Assembly: GCF_026342835.1 (NCBI RefSeq)
Contig: NZ_JAPEMI010000001.1
Span: 3,168,501-3,232,500 of the forward strand
Reading direction: 5' to 3'
DNA: 64,000 bases
From: Streptomyces sp. NBC_00154
GTDB taxonomy: Bacteria > Actinomycetota > Actinomycetes > Streptomycetales > Streptomycetaceae
Positions 54,531-62,877 of this stretch are shown here, piece by piece. Every line of letters starts with the position of its first letter. The first letter of the stretch is position 1. The notes below the pieces were generated by a model, which searched no databases, was not told the origin of the DNA, and saw nothing but the letters and a program-made list of their open reading frames with translations. A program made the translations under genes and the position numbers.

Positions 54531-54875
54531 ATGGACGAGCCTGACTGGTACTGCAGCGAGGTCATTCCCCGCACGATCGATATCGACGTGGTGATTGAGA
54601 CCGAAGAGGTGTTGGCGTTCCGTCCGCCAATTCCCGGTTTCGGGACAGACCATGTGATCGTCGTGCCGAAGCAGCATGTTCGATCCCTGCTGGAGCTGGA
54701 CGTCGCCGTGGGGGCTCAGCTGCTGGAGGTCGTCCAGTCCGCCGCACGACAGGTAGTCGAACAGCACGGGGGGTGCCAGGTCTTGACCACGCTCGGCAAC
54801 GAACAGCACAACCGGCATCTCCACCTTCACATCGCTGCCGGAGATGGCGTAGCCCGCTTCGTCCCGCGTGCCTAA
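54531..54875 (+). CDS. HIT family hydrolase-like protein
   Basis: 114 residues from MDEPDWYCSEV. Histidine triad HLHLHIAA at about residues 98-105, preceded by the usual HVIVVPKQHVRSLLEL segment. HIT proteins hydrolyse or transfer nucleoside monophosphates (adenylylated small molecules or dinucleotides). It carries all three triad His residues, so it should be active. Cargo gene of the element; the 36 nt before its start directly abut repeat copy B. Confidence 0.88.
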   Translation: MDEPDWYCSEVIPRTIDIDVVIETEEVLAFRPPIPGFGTDHVIVVPKQHVRSLLELDVAVGAQLLEVVQSAARQVVEQHGGCQVLTTLGNEQHNRHLHLHIAAGDGVARFVPRA

Positions 54876-54950
54876 CTCCGCTGAGTTCCGATAGTCACAA
54901 CGGGCTGGCCAAACGCTCGATAAAGCCAGGCGTGGGAAACGACGTCTAAA

Positions 54951-54976
54951 GACCTGGGGGAACTCCGCCCCAGGTC
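54951..54976. terminator. bidirectional terminator between HIT and GNAT genes
   Basis: Perfect 9-bp stem GACCTGGGG (54951-54959) and CCCCAGGTC (54968-54976), overlapping the GNAT stop codon by two bases. Confidence 0.75.
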
Positions 54977-55583
54977 AGTCCGTCGGGGTGTGCTGAGACG
55001 GGATCGGCGTCGACCTACCCTCGCGAGGCGGGCCCACGGTCAGTGGGAAGTCGGGGAGGCTAAGCGCGGTAGTCGGCCGTTGAGCGAGCCACCCTGAGCG
55101 CCGATGTGACGGACTTTCAGTCCTCACGTGCTTGAACCCCAGCCGCTCGTAGTAGGAGTGAAGTCCCTTGTTGGTCCGCCATGTGTCTATGCGCACCCAG
55201 TCGCGGCCTTCCATGGCGGCCAGGCTTGATGCCCAGTCCACGAGCCGCGCCCCGAGGTGCCGCCCGGCGGCCTGGCGGGCGACGATGAGCTTGTACAGGT
55301 GAAAGGCAGATTCGGGATGGTCCTCGTCTGTCCAGAAGTCCCGATCCACGGGCCCTCTACTCACGGTGCCGAGGACCTTGCCGGAGTCGACGACGACCCA
55401 GGCGCGCCCTTCGTCGATCGATGCTCGCCACTTGGTGATGGCTTTGGCGCCGGTCTCGGGATCGCTCCATTGGTCAGTGCCTTTTGAGCTGAGCCATTCC
55501 TCGGCTTCTGTCCGGAGAGACATGAGGGCGGGCACGTCCTCCGCCCGCGCCGGGCGGAGGTATTCAGTCAGTGTCGACTTCAT
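54975..55583 (-). CDS. GNAT family N-acetyltransferase
   Basis: 202 residues. Acetyltransferase core: LRPARAEDVPALMSLR, then AFHLYKLIVARQAAGRHLGARLVDWA (acetyl-CoA loop with Arg-x-x-Gly-x-Gly-like AAGRHLGARL) and YYERLGFKHVR. The C-terminal 40 residues are a Pro/Arg/Ser-rich extension. Substrate unknown. It overlaps the 3' end of the GntR gene by 20 nt on the same strand, so the two were once, or still are, co-transcribed. Confidence 0.88.
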   Translation of the reverse strand: MKSTLTEYLRPARAEDVPALMSLRTEAEEWLSSKGTDQWSDPETGAKAITKWRASIDEGRAWVVVDSGKVLGTVSRGPVDRDFWTDEDHPESAFHLYKLIVARQAAGRHLGARLVDWASSLAAMEGRDWVRIDTWRTNKGLHSYYERLGFKHVRTESPSHRRSGWLAQRPTTALSLPDFPLTVGPPREGRSTPIPSQHTPTD

Positions 55584-55958
55584 AGAGGATCTTGTGCCTG
55601 TCTCCGGGGAGGATGGTGACCATGCAGCGCAGGGGCTTTCCGTCTGCGTCGTAGCCCGTTCGTGTGTGCTCTGCTACCGGAGTTGCTGCAGGTAGCGCGA
55701 GCAGTTCGGCCTCATGCCGTGTCGGCATGCGCACCGCGATCTCATCCCTGTACTTGGTCTGGATGAGTCCAACGGATGCGAGCACGCCACCTGGTGCTGC
55801 CACGTCGCGCGGCTCCATGAGAAGCGTCCCAGCGACGAGTTCCTGAGGGAAGTAGGAGTCGGCGAGCGCGTAGGGGCGGTTGTCTATGTAGCGAATGCGC
55901 TTGCGGGCCACAGCTAGACCATCGTCGGGAAGCGCGAGTGCGTCGCGTACGTGCGCGG
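55564..55958 (-). pseudogene. GntR-family regulator, 5'-truncated (UTRA domain only)
   Basis: The C-terminal effector domain is intact: HVRDALALPDDGLAVARKR, YALADSYFPQELV, GLIQTKYRDEI and the end DRHKILYEVDTD. Upstream of about 55958 the frame becomes Arg/Pro/Ser noise antisense to the next gene, and the N-terminal winged helix is absent. In AICEs a GntR repressor (KorSA type) normally controls transfer and replication. This copy cannot bind DNA as it stands, so control of the element may be altered. Confidence 0.82.
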
Positions 55959-56642
55959 GTGGCGCTCGCCCTGATCGCCACCCTGGTACTCGTCGGCAAG
56001 GACAAGACGTTCGCGCTGCGGGTACTGGCCGCGTACACGCTCGCCTCACTCGTCCTGAACTACGTTCACGGCCTCGTCCCCGAACTGCATGCCGGATCGG
56101 TCGACTGGGGTCGACTGGCCGACTGGGACCCCGCGAACTGGACCCTGGTGCTGCTCGCCACGTCGCTGCCGGTCGGGTCGATCTACTTCGGCTCCGATCT
56201 GGTCGCGAAGGTGCTGCACCATCGACCGATCGAGAGCGTCCCGATCCGTGAATGGGTCGATACATCAACAAATCGGTCTACTGCTGACCTGGGAGAGTCG
56301 ACCCCCGCCCCCGTCGCGGCGGCCGAGACTCCCGCCACGCTTCCCGCGCCCGTCTCCGCCGATCTCGTCGAGCTCGCCCAGGTGCGGTCGGTTGCGGCCG
56401 AGTCGACCCGGCCGCGCGGGGCGACCGGTCGCGTGCCGGACGCCGCTCGATCGGCCCGGCCGGTCCGGACCGCTGATGAACTGCTCGATGAGGCCCGATC
56501 GGCTACTGCTGACTGGTCGGTGGGCGACCTGACCGCCGAGGGCATCCGCAAGGCGGTCCGTACCTCTCCCGCGAAGGCTCGCGTGCTGCGCGAGACCCTG
56601 CGGGCGGAGCGTGCGGATGGACCGGTTGAGGCGTCGGCGTGA
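55938..56642 (+). CDS. DUF2637-type/Spd-like membrane protein, probably 5'-truncated
   Basis: 234 residues if the GTG at 55938 is used; family-like sequence begins at about 55959 (VALALIATLVLVGKDKTFALRV). Only two hydrophobic helices remain (about 9-45 and 68-90: LVLLATSLPVGSIYFGSDLVAKVLHH). An Ala/Pro/Ser linker follows, then a C-terminal helical module (ADELLDEARSATADWSVGDLTAEGIRKAVRTS). Related element proteins have additional N-terminal helices. The missing start coincides with the truncation point of the divergent GntR gene. It overlaps the next gene and may still be translated. Confidence 0.7.
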   Translation: MRRVRARVALALIATLVLVGKDKTFALRVLAAYTLASLVLNYVHGLVPELHAGSVDWGRLADWDPANWTLVLLATSLPVGSIYFGSDLVAKVLHHRPIESVPIREWVDTSTNRSTADLGESTPAPVAAAETPATLPAPVSADLVELAQVRSVAAESTRPRGATGRVPDAARSARPVRTADELLDEARSATADWSVGDLTAEGIRKAVRTSPAKARVLRETLRAERADGPVEASA

Positions 56643-57004
56643 TGGCCGTGCTCCCCGAATACGCGTGGCGCCTGGCACCGGACGGATATGCGACCCGCAG
56701 GCAGCTGCGTGCGATGGGGCTGCGGCCCGGCGGACAGGACGTCGCCGCAGAGCTCCGGCGGCCCCGCAAGCGACGTGGGCCGCTGATCGCCTACCTCTAC
56801 CGCGTCGACCGGGCCAAGCCCGTCCGCCCCATGACACCGGGCCGCTCTGCAGCGCTCGCCAAGGCCATGACCGCACGCCGCACCTGCCCGAACTGCCGCC
56901 TCGATGCCGGGTACTGCATCCCGCGCTCACTCGGCATGTGCGTGCCCTGCGCCGACTTCACCGACCAACGCTCCGGCTCGACCGACGAGAGGACTGCATC
57001 GTGA
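56642..57004 (+). CDS. RRQRL-motif zinc-binding protein
   Basis: 120 residues. ATG at 56642 shares its A with the previous TGA (a GTG one codon earlier is possible). N-terminal motif YATRRQLRAMGLRPGGQDV, basic middle part, and a C-terminal zinc ribbon CPNCRLDAGYCIP ... CVPCADF at about residues 83-107. Small proteins like this recur in AICE transfer regions; they probably bind nucleic acid or Tra. Translationally coupled on both sides. Confidence 0.85.
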   Translation: MAVLPEYAWRLAPDGYATRRQLRAMGLRPGGQDVAAELRRPRKRRGPLIAYLYRVDRAKPVRPMTPGRSAALAKAMTARRTCPNCRLDAGYCIPRSLGMCVPCADFTDQRSGSTDERTAS

Positions 57005-57471
57005 CTGCCGCCGAATACCGCGAGACCGCCGTGGCGCCCCTCCCCGGGTGGCCGACCGTCCCGGACGTGCCCCTCACCGGTGCCGTGCGACTGCACGGTG
57101 AACAGGGGCCTGTCGTCTACGTCCCCGGCCCTGAGGGGCACATGGTCGCCGTACTCCGCGAGCACCTGCCGACCGCCCCCGTCGCCTACCAGCCCCGGGA
57201 CTTGACCCCGCAACCGCTGCTCGACCCGCGTGCGCAGCGCCTCGCGGCCGGCGGGCTGCTCGCCGGGGGTGCTGGATTCGGGGCCGGTCAGCTCCTCATT
57301 GGCGCTGGCCAGGTCGTGAGCGCGTTTGCCGGTCTCGGGTCGGTGGTGATGTGGGCCGCGATCGCGGTCGTTGCCTCGCGGCTCGCTCCGGCGCTGCTCG
57401 GCACCGGCCGCCCGGCCACGGTTCACCACACCACGGTCAACAACCGGTGGTTCGGCCGGTCCACACACTGA
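57001..57471 (+). CDS. small AICE membrane protein (Spd-like)
   Basis: 156 residues, GTG start overlapping the previous stop by 4 nt. The soluble N-terminal half is followed by two close hydrophobic stretches at about 80-132 (GGLLAGGAGFGAGQLLIGAG; GLGSVVMWAAIAVVASRLAP) and a short C-terminal tail VHHTTVNNRWFG. Position just before Tra and topology fit the spread (Spd) proteins that move AICEs between hyphal compartments. No specific family was recognised with certainty. Confidence 0.7.
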   Translation: MTAAEYRETAVAPLPGWPTVPDVPLTGAVRLHGEQGPVVYVPGPEGHMVAVLREHLPTAPVAYQPRDLTPQPLLDPRAQRLAAGGLLAGGAGFGAGQLLIGAGQVVSAFAGLGSVVMWAAIAVVASRLAPALLGTGRPATVHHTTVNNRWFGRSTH

Positions 57472-57784
57472 ATCGCCCTACGCCCCGTAGAGGCCCTGAC
57501 CCCCCTCGCGTGTGGGTCGAGACCCCCCGGGCCGTGAACGGCCTCCCACGGCGTCGCCGAGACGCTGCGTGACGGCATTTTCTGCCCCTCTACGCGCGCG
57601 TGCGCGTAGGGGCCCCCTCCCCGGAACGGCGCAACTCCGCAACTCCGCAGGTCAGACGCGGTTGCGGGGGTTCAACCGGCGTTGTCGACGCAACCGGCAA
57701 CGCCAACTATCCCAATTCGGGCGGGCCGGTGACGCCACGCAACGGCGCACCGGCCCTCATCCACGTGTCTTTGGAGGACTCTTC
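57472..57784. other. leader region before tra
   Basis: 313 nt with no convincing gene. It holds a doubled GCAACTCC (57631-57638 and 57639-57646), a GTTG/CAAC inverted repeat around TCGA (57681-57694) and a GC-alternating tract (CGCGCGTGCGCG, about 57594-57605). It may contain the tra promoter or the double-stranded-DNA transfer locus (clt) that AICE Tra proteins recognise; neither is proven. Confidence 0.45.
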
Positions 57785-59674
57785 GTGGACTGGAAGCAAG
57801 CATGGTCGACCACCACCACCACAACCAACGGCGCATTGGACGCACTCGCGCCGACGTGCGCGCCGTTCGCCGCCCGCTGGGACAGGGAGGCGGAGCGCCG
57901 GACACAACTGCGGACCCCTGAGAACCTGAAGGCGCTCATGGCGGCGCAGCGGGAGCACAACTCCTCCCGGTCCACTGCTGCGATGGCGCGCAATCAGCGC
58001 AGCGCGGCCCGCAAGGCGTCCACCAACCCGCTGTCCGCGAACCGTCGGGCCGCGCGCACGGCGGACAGGGCTGCGCGGCAGCATCACAGTCAGGCGCGGT
58101 CCGTGCTGAAGGCGGCGCGGAAGAACTACCCGGCCACTCTCGCGGCCCGCGCGGTGCATGCGCACGCCGCGCACGCGGTGCCGGGCGCACTGGCCTCGTG
58201 GCTGATGTCGGAGGCTGGGCACGCGCTCACGTTGTGGCCGGCGTCCGTGTCGGCCGGGCTGATCGGTCTGAACGTCGCGGGTCTGTGGCTGGGCCGTCGT
58301 CAGCCGTCGGTGCGGCTCGATGACGGGATGAGCGCTGAGGAGCGGCGCCTGGCCTCGCGGCTCGATCCGTCGTTCTGGGTTCAGAACGCAGACGCCCGAG
58401 GCCTGTCCGGCACCGTGCCCACACCGGCCAAGCTCACCCCGGCCGGGCTGGTCTCACACGTGCGCCTCGACGGCCGGTGGACGCCGAAGACGTTCCGCGC
58501 GAAGGCGGACGAGATTAGGGCCCTGCTCGGGGCGCGGACCGATCTGCGCGTGGAGATCACTTCCGGAAGTCACGGCGACCGCGCGACGATCACCCTGCGG
58601 ACCCGCAGCGCGGCCGACGGCATCGACCTGAACGGCTGGGAGCCCGGGGCGCCGTGGGGCATCGACACCATCACCGGCGAGCCGGTGTTCGTGCCGCTCG
58701 GTCGGCGGATGCTGGTCGCTGGCACGTCCGGATCGGGCAAGAGCTGGTCGACGCGCGCCCTCCTCGCGGAGGCGTCGGAGTCCGTGGATCACCGGCTGAT
58801 CGTCATCGATCCGAAGCGGGTGGAGGCTCTGAACTGGGAGCACCGTGCCCGCACGGCGGTGCGCCGGGACGATGTCCTGGACGTGACCGACGAGCTGGTG
58901 GAGGAGATGCACGAGCGGCTGGACGAGGTCCCGCGCGGGAGCGATGTGATCGCGATCAGCGCGAACCGTCCCCGGATCACGGTCTTCGTGGACGAGGGTG
59001 CCGAGGTTATCTCCATGGCCAGGTTCAAGGCGCCCCGCACCGAGGACGGCCCGGGCCCGGACTACGGCCGAATCATGGAGAACATGCGCACGCTCGCCCG
59101 CATGGCGCGGGCAGCCGAGATCATCCTGATCTGGGCCACGCAGAAGCCGACCATGGACGGCAAGAGCCCCGGGCTTGACCCGCAGATCAGCGCGCAGATC
59201 ACCTACCGGGCCTCACTCGCCCTGTCTACGTCGTCAGAGTCGCGGGTGGTGTTCGGTGAGGACGCCACCGAGGACGGCTGGCACGCGCACAAGCTGCCCA
59301 TGCCGGGCGTCGCGATGCTGCGATCCGGGCCCAAGGCCAAGCCCAACCCGGTCAAGACCCGGGCGTTCTCTCCCGCCGACGTCATCGCCCTCCCGAACCG
59401 GCCCGTATGGAAGCGCGGAACAGCCAAGCCAGCCGCAAGCCCTCTGCACCTGGTCAAGGGGGCGACCAGCGCCACGGAGACACCCGTGCCGGCGAGCAAT
59501 CGGGACCGGGTACGCCAGGCCGTCCAGGACGGGGCTCGCACCCTTCGGGACATCACCGACCGCACAGGGATCAACAAGGGCACCGTCTCCCGCGAGATCA
59601 AAGCCCTCACGGCCACGGGAGCCCTGCGCAAGAACGACGACGGCATGGTCCTGCCCGGCCAGGAAGCGGCCTGA
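57785..59674 (+). CDS. tra: FtsK/SpoIIIE-like DNA translocase (Tra)
   Basis: 629 residues, GTG with GGAGG 7 nt upstream. The N-terminal 130 residues are basic; one or two membrane helices lie at about 130-185 (WLMSEAGHALTLWPASVSAGLIGLNVAG). The motor domain has Walker A GTSGSGKS (313-320) and Walker B ITVFVDEG (D403), then LIWATQKPTMDG. A C-terminal winged helix at about 575-620 (LRDITDRTGINKGTVSREIKAL) should recognise the element's clt repeats. It moves double-stranded DNA between mycelia, the sole essential transfer protein of AICEs. Confidence 0.93.
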   Translation: MDWKQAWSTTTTTTNGALDALAPTCAPFAARWDREAERRTQLRTPENLKALMAAQREHNSSRSTAAMARNQRSAARKASTNPLSANRRAARTADRAARQHHSQARSVLKAARKNYPATLAARAVHAHAAHAVPGALASWLMSEAGHALTLWPASVSAGLIGLNVAGLWLGRRQPSVRLDDGMSAEERRLASRLDPSFWVQNADARGLSGTVPTPAKLTPAGLVSHVRLDGRWTPKTFRAKADEIRALLGARTDLRVEITSGSHGDRATITLRTRSAADGIDLNGWEPGAPWGIDTITGEPVFVPLGRRMLVAGTSGSGKSWSTRALLAEASESVDHRLIVIDPKRVEALNWEHRARTAVRRDDVLDVTDELVEEMHERLDEVPRGSDVIAISANRPRITVFVDEGAEVISMARFKAPRTEDGPGPDYGRIMENMRTLARMARAAEIILIWATQKPTMDGKSPGLDPQISAQITYRASLALSTSSESRVVFGEDATEDGWHAHKLPMPGVAMLRSGPKAKPNPVKTRAFSPADVIALPNRPVWKRGTAKPAASPLHLVKGATSATETPVPASNRDRVRQAVQDGARTLRDITDRTGINKGTVSREIKALTATGALRKNDDGMVLPGQEAA

Positions 59675-59705
59675 GCACCCCCGCCTGACCGCTCCGACCA
59701 ACACC

Positions 59706-59743
59706 AAGGGCGGCCCCCTCTCGCCAAAGACCGGGCCGCCCTT
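59706..59743 (+). terminator. terminator after tra
   Basis: Perfect 11-bp stem AAGGGCGGCCC (59706-59716) and GGGCCGCCCTT (59733-59743), 31 nt after the tra stop. Confidence 0.75.
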
Positions 59744-59782
59744 GTCCACCTGCCACCAACAGACCTGTGGGGGTTTTCCAGC

Positions 59783-59860
59783 ATGACGCAGCCCACCGAC
59801 ATCCGGCCAGAGCGGCACCGGCCGTTACCCGCACACACCGCACTGGAGGTGGCGGCATGA
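59783..59860 (+). CDS. 25-codon ORF with a TTA codon, coupled to Prim-Pol
   Basis: Encodes MTQPTDIRPERHRPLPAHT followed by ALEVAA. Leu15 is a TTA codon, rare in Streptomyces and read only by the bldA tRNA. The stop overlaps the Prim-Pol start by 4 nt (ATGA), and the Prim-Pol ribosome site GGAGGTGG lies inside this ORF. It has the layout of a leader peptide that could make replication-gene translation depend on bldA. Whether it is translated is unknown. Confidence 0.5.
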   Translation: MTQPTDIRPERHRPLPAHTALEVAA

Positions 59861-60699
59861 GCGAGCCCCTGCACATGGCCCTCAGCCTCGCGGCCGACGG
59901 CCTGCCCGTCCTGCCGCTACGCAAGGGGAAGGTGCCCTTCGGGAACTGCCCGACATGCGCCAAGAACGCGTGCGGTGGCCGACCGAACATGAAGACCCCG
60001 GGCCCCTGCTCCTGCCCGCACCCGTGCCACGGCTGGGCCGCCGCCACCACCGACCCCGGCGTCATCATCTCGTCGACGTGGGTGCGCGCGTGGCGCGAAG
60101 CGGCGGCGGTGGCCTACCACCCCGGCGGCGCCGGCCTCACCGTCGTCGACCTCGACAATGCCGAAGCCATCGCGTGGGCCCGTGCGACCCTGCCCGCCAC
60201 ACGGACCGTGCCGACGACCCGAGGCGAGCACTGGCTGTACCAGGGCGCCATGCAGTCCGCCAACGCCGTACGGCCCGGCATCGACATCAAGTCCACCATG
60301 GCCTACGCCCGATGGCTCGGCCCCGGCACCGGAACCATGGCGGCCTTGCCGGACGTCGTGCGCGCGCTGACTGTGAAGGAACCCTCCACGGTCCGACCGG
60401 CGGCCGTCACCGTGCCCGCACTGGTCGGGGGCGGGGCGTGCCCCCACCGCACGCCCACCTATCTGGACCGTGGCATCGCCATGGCGGAACAGCGCATCTC
60501 CGAGGCCCGCGAGGCGGTGCACGCCACCGTATACCGGACGTTCCTCGCCGTGCTCTACACGCACGGCCGATGCGGCTGCCTCACCGACGCTCACACCGCG
60601 CGACTGTTCACCGCCGCGCAGGCCAAGGGCGAATCGCCCCGGCACTGCACCGACGCGTGGACCAACGCCCTGACGAAGTTGGGACTGAGCCATGTCTGA
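59857..60699 (+). CDS. AICE replication Prim-Pol (bifunctional DNA primase/polymerase)
   Basis: 280 residues from MSEPLHMAL, GGAGG upstream. Prim-Pol domain: LPVLPLRKGKVPF, a Cys-rich zinc-knuckle-like stretch CPTCAKNACGG ... CSCPHPCHGW at about 31-60, catalytic DLD (D98, D100) and TTRGEHWLY. A helical C-terminal domain (RTFLAVLYTHGRCGCLTDAHTARLF) ends the protein. With the helicase it overlaps by 8 nt, it should start and prime replication of the excised circle. Confidence 0.9.
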   Translation: MSEPLHMALSLAADGLPVLPLRKGKVPFGNCPTCAKNACGGRPNMKTPGPCSCPHPCHGWAAATTDPGVIISSTWVRAWREAAAVAYHPGGAGLTVVDLDNAEAIAWARATLPATRTVPTTRGEHWLYQGAMQSANAVRPGIDIKSTMAYARWLGPGTGTMAALPDVVRALTVKEPSTVRPAAVTVPALVGGGACPHRTPTYLDRGIAMAEQRISEAREAVHATVYRTFLAVLYTHGRCGCLTDAHTARLFTAAQAKGESPRHCTDAWTNALTKLGLSHV

Positions 60700-62167
60700 G
60701 GACGACAAGACTCCCGCCCGCGAGGTCATCGCGGACTACGCACAGTCCCACTTCCGGTACTTCCGAACCGCTGACGGGACCGTGTACGCACAGAAGAACG
60801 GCCACCCCGTGGCCCGTCCGATCCGTTCCCAGGGCACGACGGGCAGCCACCGCCAGGAACTCATGGTCGGCCTGTTCCACGACGGGGTCGGCGTCTTCAA
60901 CGGGTCCGCGCTCAAGGAGGCGTTGGACCTGATCGAAGCACTCGCCCTCGCGGAGGACGTCCAGCCTGTGCACATCCGCGTGGCCCCCGGGTTGGACGGG
61001 GCGACGTGGCTGGACTTGGGACGCGATGACGGGCGGTCCGTCCGCATCCACCCCTCCGGTTGGGACATCCTCACCCCCGATCCGCGTGAGGTGTGCTGGA
61101 GGCGGACCCAGCTCACGGGGGAACTGCCCTTGCCGGTCAAGGACACCGACGGCAAGGGCATCGATCTTCTGATGCGTCTGTGCAACTTCGCCAATGCGGA
61201 GACGGAGTGCCTGGCCCTCGCGTGGCTGATCGGCTGCCTCGGTCCGTCCGTGCCGGTCCCCGCGCCGTTCCTCACCGGCCCGCAGGGCGCGGGCAAGTCC
61301 ACCGGTGGGCGGATGCTCGTGCGGATCATCGAGGGTATGAGCGGTGACCTGCGGCGGGCGCCGAAGGATGAGGAGAGCCTGATCGCGGCGGTGGCGGCGG
61401 GGTGGGTCACCGCGCTGGACAACCTTTCCCACGTGACGCCGGACCTGTCGGACGCGATGTGCTGCATCGTGACCGGCGCCGAGAGCGTCAAGCGTGCTCT
61501 GTTCACGGACGGGGACGTGTTCCGCGTCGGCTACCGCCGGCCCCTGCTTCTGACCGGGATCGACGTGGGCGTCATCCGGCCAGACCTCGCGGAACGGCTC
61601 CTGCCGCTGCGTTTGGAGCGGCCCCGCGTCCGGCGCACCGAGGCGGAGCTGTGGGCGGAGTATGCGGAGGTTCTGCCCGTCGTTCTGGGCTCGCTCCTGG
61701 ACCTCACGGTCAAGGTCCGCGCAGCCGAGGCGGAGACTCCTACCGATCTGCGGATGGCGGACTTCGCGCACCTGTGCGCGCAGTTCGACGCGGCGACCGG
61801 ACTTGGGGCACTCCCCGCTTACCGGGCCAGTCTGGACGACCTGAACGACGACGTGATCGAGGGTGATCTCCTCGCGCAGACTGTCCTCAGGCACGCTGAC
61901 ACCATCGCGCCGGGCGCGGCGCAGCGGATGACGTCCACCGAGTGGTTGCACTGCCTCAGTCGCCTCTACAGCGACGAGGATTGCCGTCCCCTTCCCAAGG
62001 GCTGGCCGACCACCGGCAAAGTCCTCTCCGACCGGCTCAAGCGCCTCCAACCGACGCTTGCCGCCCGGCGCGTCCTTGTCGACTCGGGCCGCACCAGCGC
62101 GGGCCGCTACCTCGAAATGACCCGCACGCTCCCCCCGGCCCCGCACGCGCAATCACGGGCGTTTTGA
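60692..62167 (+). CDS. P-loop replication helicase-like ATPase
   Basis: 491 residues. N-terminal 170 residues are of unknown fold, then an SF3/D5-like ATPase with Walker A GPQGAGKST (196-204), a Walker B-like segment WVTALDNLSHV at about 237-247 and the sensor region GYRRPLLLTGIDV. The C-terminus ends with a winged-helix-like part (LSDRLKRLQPTLAARRVLVD). Prim-Pol followed by this ATPase is the replication module of one major AICE class. Iteron-like repeats follow 170 nt downstream. Confidence 0.87.
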   Translation: MSEDDKTPAREVIADYAQSHFRYFRTADGTVYAQKNGHPVARPIRSQGTTGSHRQELMVGLFHDGVGVFNGSALKEALDLIEALALAEDVQPVHIRVAPGLDGATWLDLGRDDGRSVRIHPSGWDILTPDPREVCWRRTQLTGELPLPVKDTDGKGIDLLMRLCNFANAETECLALAWLIGCLGPSVPVPAPFLTGPQGAGKSTGGRMLVRIIEGMSGDLRRAPKDEESLIAAVAAGWVTALDNLSHVTPDLSDAMCCIVTGAESVKRALFTDGDVFRVGYRRPLLLTGIDVGVIRPDLAERLLPLRLERPRVRRTEAELWAEYAEVLPVVLGSLLDLTVKVRAAEAETPTDLRMADFAHLCAQFDAATGLGALPAYRASLDDLNDDVIEGDLLAQTVLRHADTIAPGAAQRMTSTEWLHCLSRLYSDEDCRPLPKGWPTTGKVLSDRLKRLQPTLAARRVLVDSGRTSAGRYLEMTRTLPPAPHAQSRAF

Positions 62168-62190
62168 CCCGCGATCCGCACGCCCAAGCG

Positions 62191-62224
62191 AACAGCAAGA
62201 AGAGCACGTGCTCCTCTTGCTGTT
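62191..62224. terminator. 34-nt near-perfect palindrome after the helicase gene
   Basis: AACAGCAAGAAGAGCAC pairs with GTGCTCCTCTTGCTGTT, one mismatched pair, no loop beyond the centre CACGTG. It acts either as a bidirectional terminator or as a structured element at the edge of the putative origin. Confidence 0.65.
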
Positions 62225-62333
62225 CGGCGGAACGCCGCCCCAAGGTCGCGCCGCGCAGTGGCTCCTTCTTCACTCTGTGAGGCGCACCCAAGTACTACAG
62301 GCAGCCCCTTCTTTGTCCTAAGAAGGAAGACGC

Positions 62334-62540
62334 TGCGTCATGTGCGTCATGCGGGCCGGAAAACGGCACCTGACCTGTGGAAACAGGCATGACGCAGACG
62401 GCTTGCTCTGCGTCATCCTGCGTCATCTGCGTCATCCGATGACGCACCCCATGACGCTGCGATGACGCACGGCCTAGCTACTGCGTCAAGTAAAACCGCA
62501 GGTCAGGGCCCCCAAGTGACGCTAATGACGCCATGACGCA
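62334..62540. repeat. iteron-like array of TGCGTCAT octamers (putative origin or regulator array)
   Basis: Nine perfect copies in 207 bp. TGCGTCAT occurs at 62334, 62343, 62409, 62419 and 62428; ATGACGCA occurs at 62389, 62439, 62462 and 62533. Near matches lie at 62451 (ATGACGCT), 62482 (TGCGTCAA) and 62525 (ATGACGCC). Some neighbours are spaced 9-10 bp, about one helical turn. The array fills the intergenic region between helicase and xis. Confidence 0.85.
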
Positions 62541-62625
62541 GAAATCCGCGCCTCGTACACACACGCGCATCCGCGACCTCTGCAAGGTCCCAAGCCCGCT
62601 CCTTCGGTCCCAGGGAGATCTCCGC

Positions 62626-62868
62626 ATGGACACGGCCCCCGCCGACACGTTCGACAACACCCTCGTGCTGCTCACCGTGGAGGAGGCTGCCCGCCGCCTC
62701 CGGATCGGCCGCACCGTCTGCTACCGGCTCATTAGCTCGGGAGAGCTGGAATCCATCACCGTCGGCCACCTCCGCAGGGTGCCGGTCGACGCTGTGCCCG
62801 AGTTCGTCACCCGCCGCCGCAAGAGGCAGCAGCCCACCACCACTATCACCACCGCCACGGCGGCCTGA
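62626..62868 (+). CDS. xis: excisionase (MerR/Xis-type HTH)
   Basis: 80 residues from MDTAPADTFDN with GGGAGA upstream. Single winged helix: LLTVEEAARRLRIGRTVCYRLI then SGELESITVGHLRRVPVDAV, with a basic tail RRRKRQQ and a Thr-rich end. Xis bends the attachment site so that the integrase excises the element. 9 nt ahead of int, in the standard xis-int operon. Confidence 0.93.
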   Translation: MDTAPADTFDNTLVLLTVEEAARRLRIGRTVCYRLISSGELESITVGHLRRVPVDAVPEFVTRRRKRQQPTTTITTATAA

Positions 62869-62877
62869 GGAGCACTC

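Noticed and set aside
62334..62540. CRISPR array
   Set aside because: The repeats are 8 bp, in both orientations and irregularly spaced, with no constant-length spacers and no cas genes.
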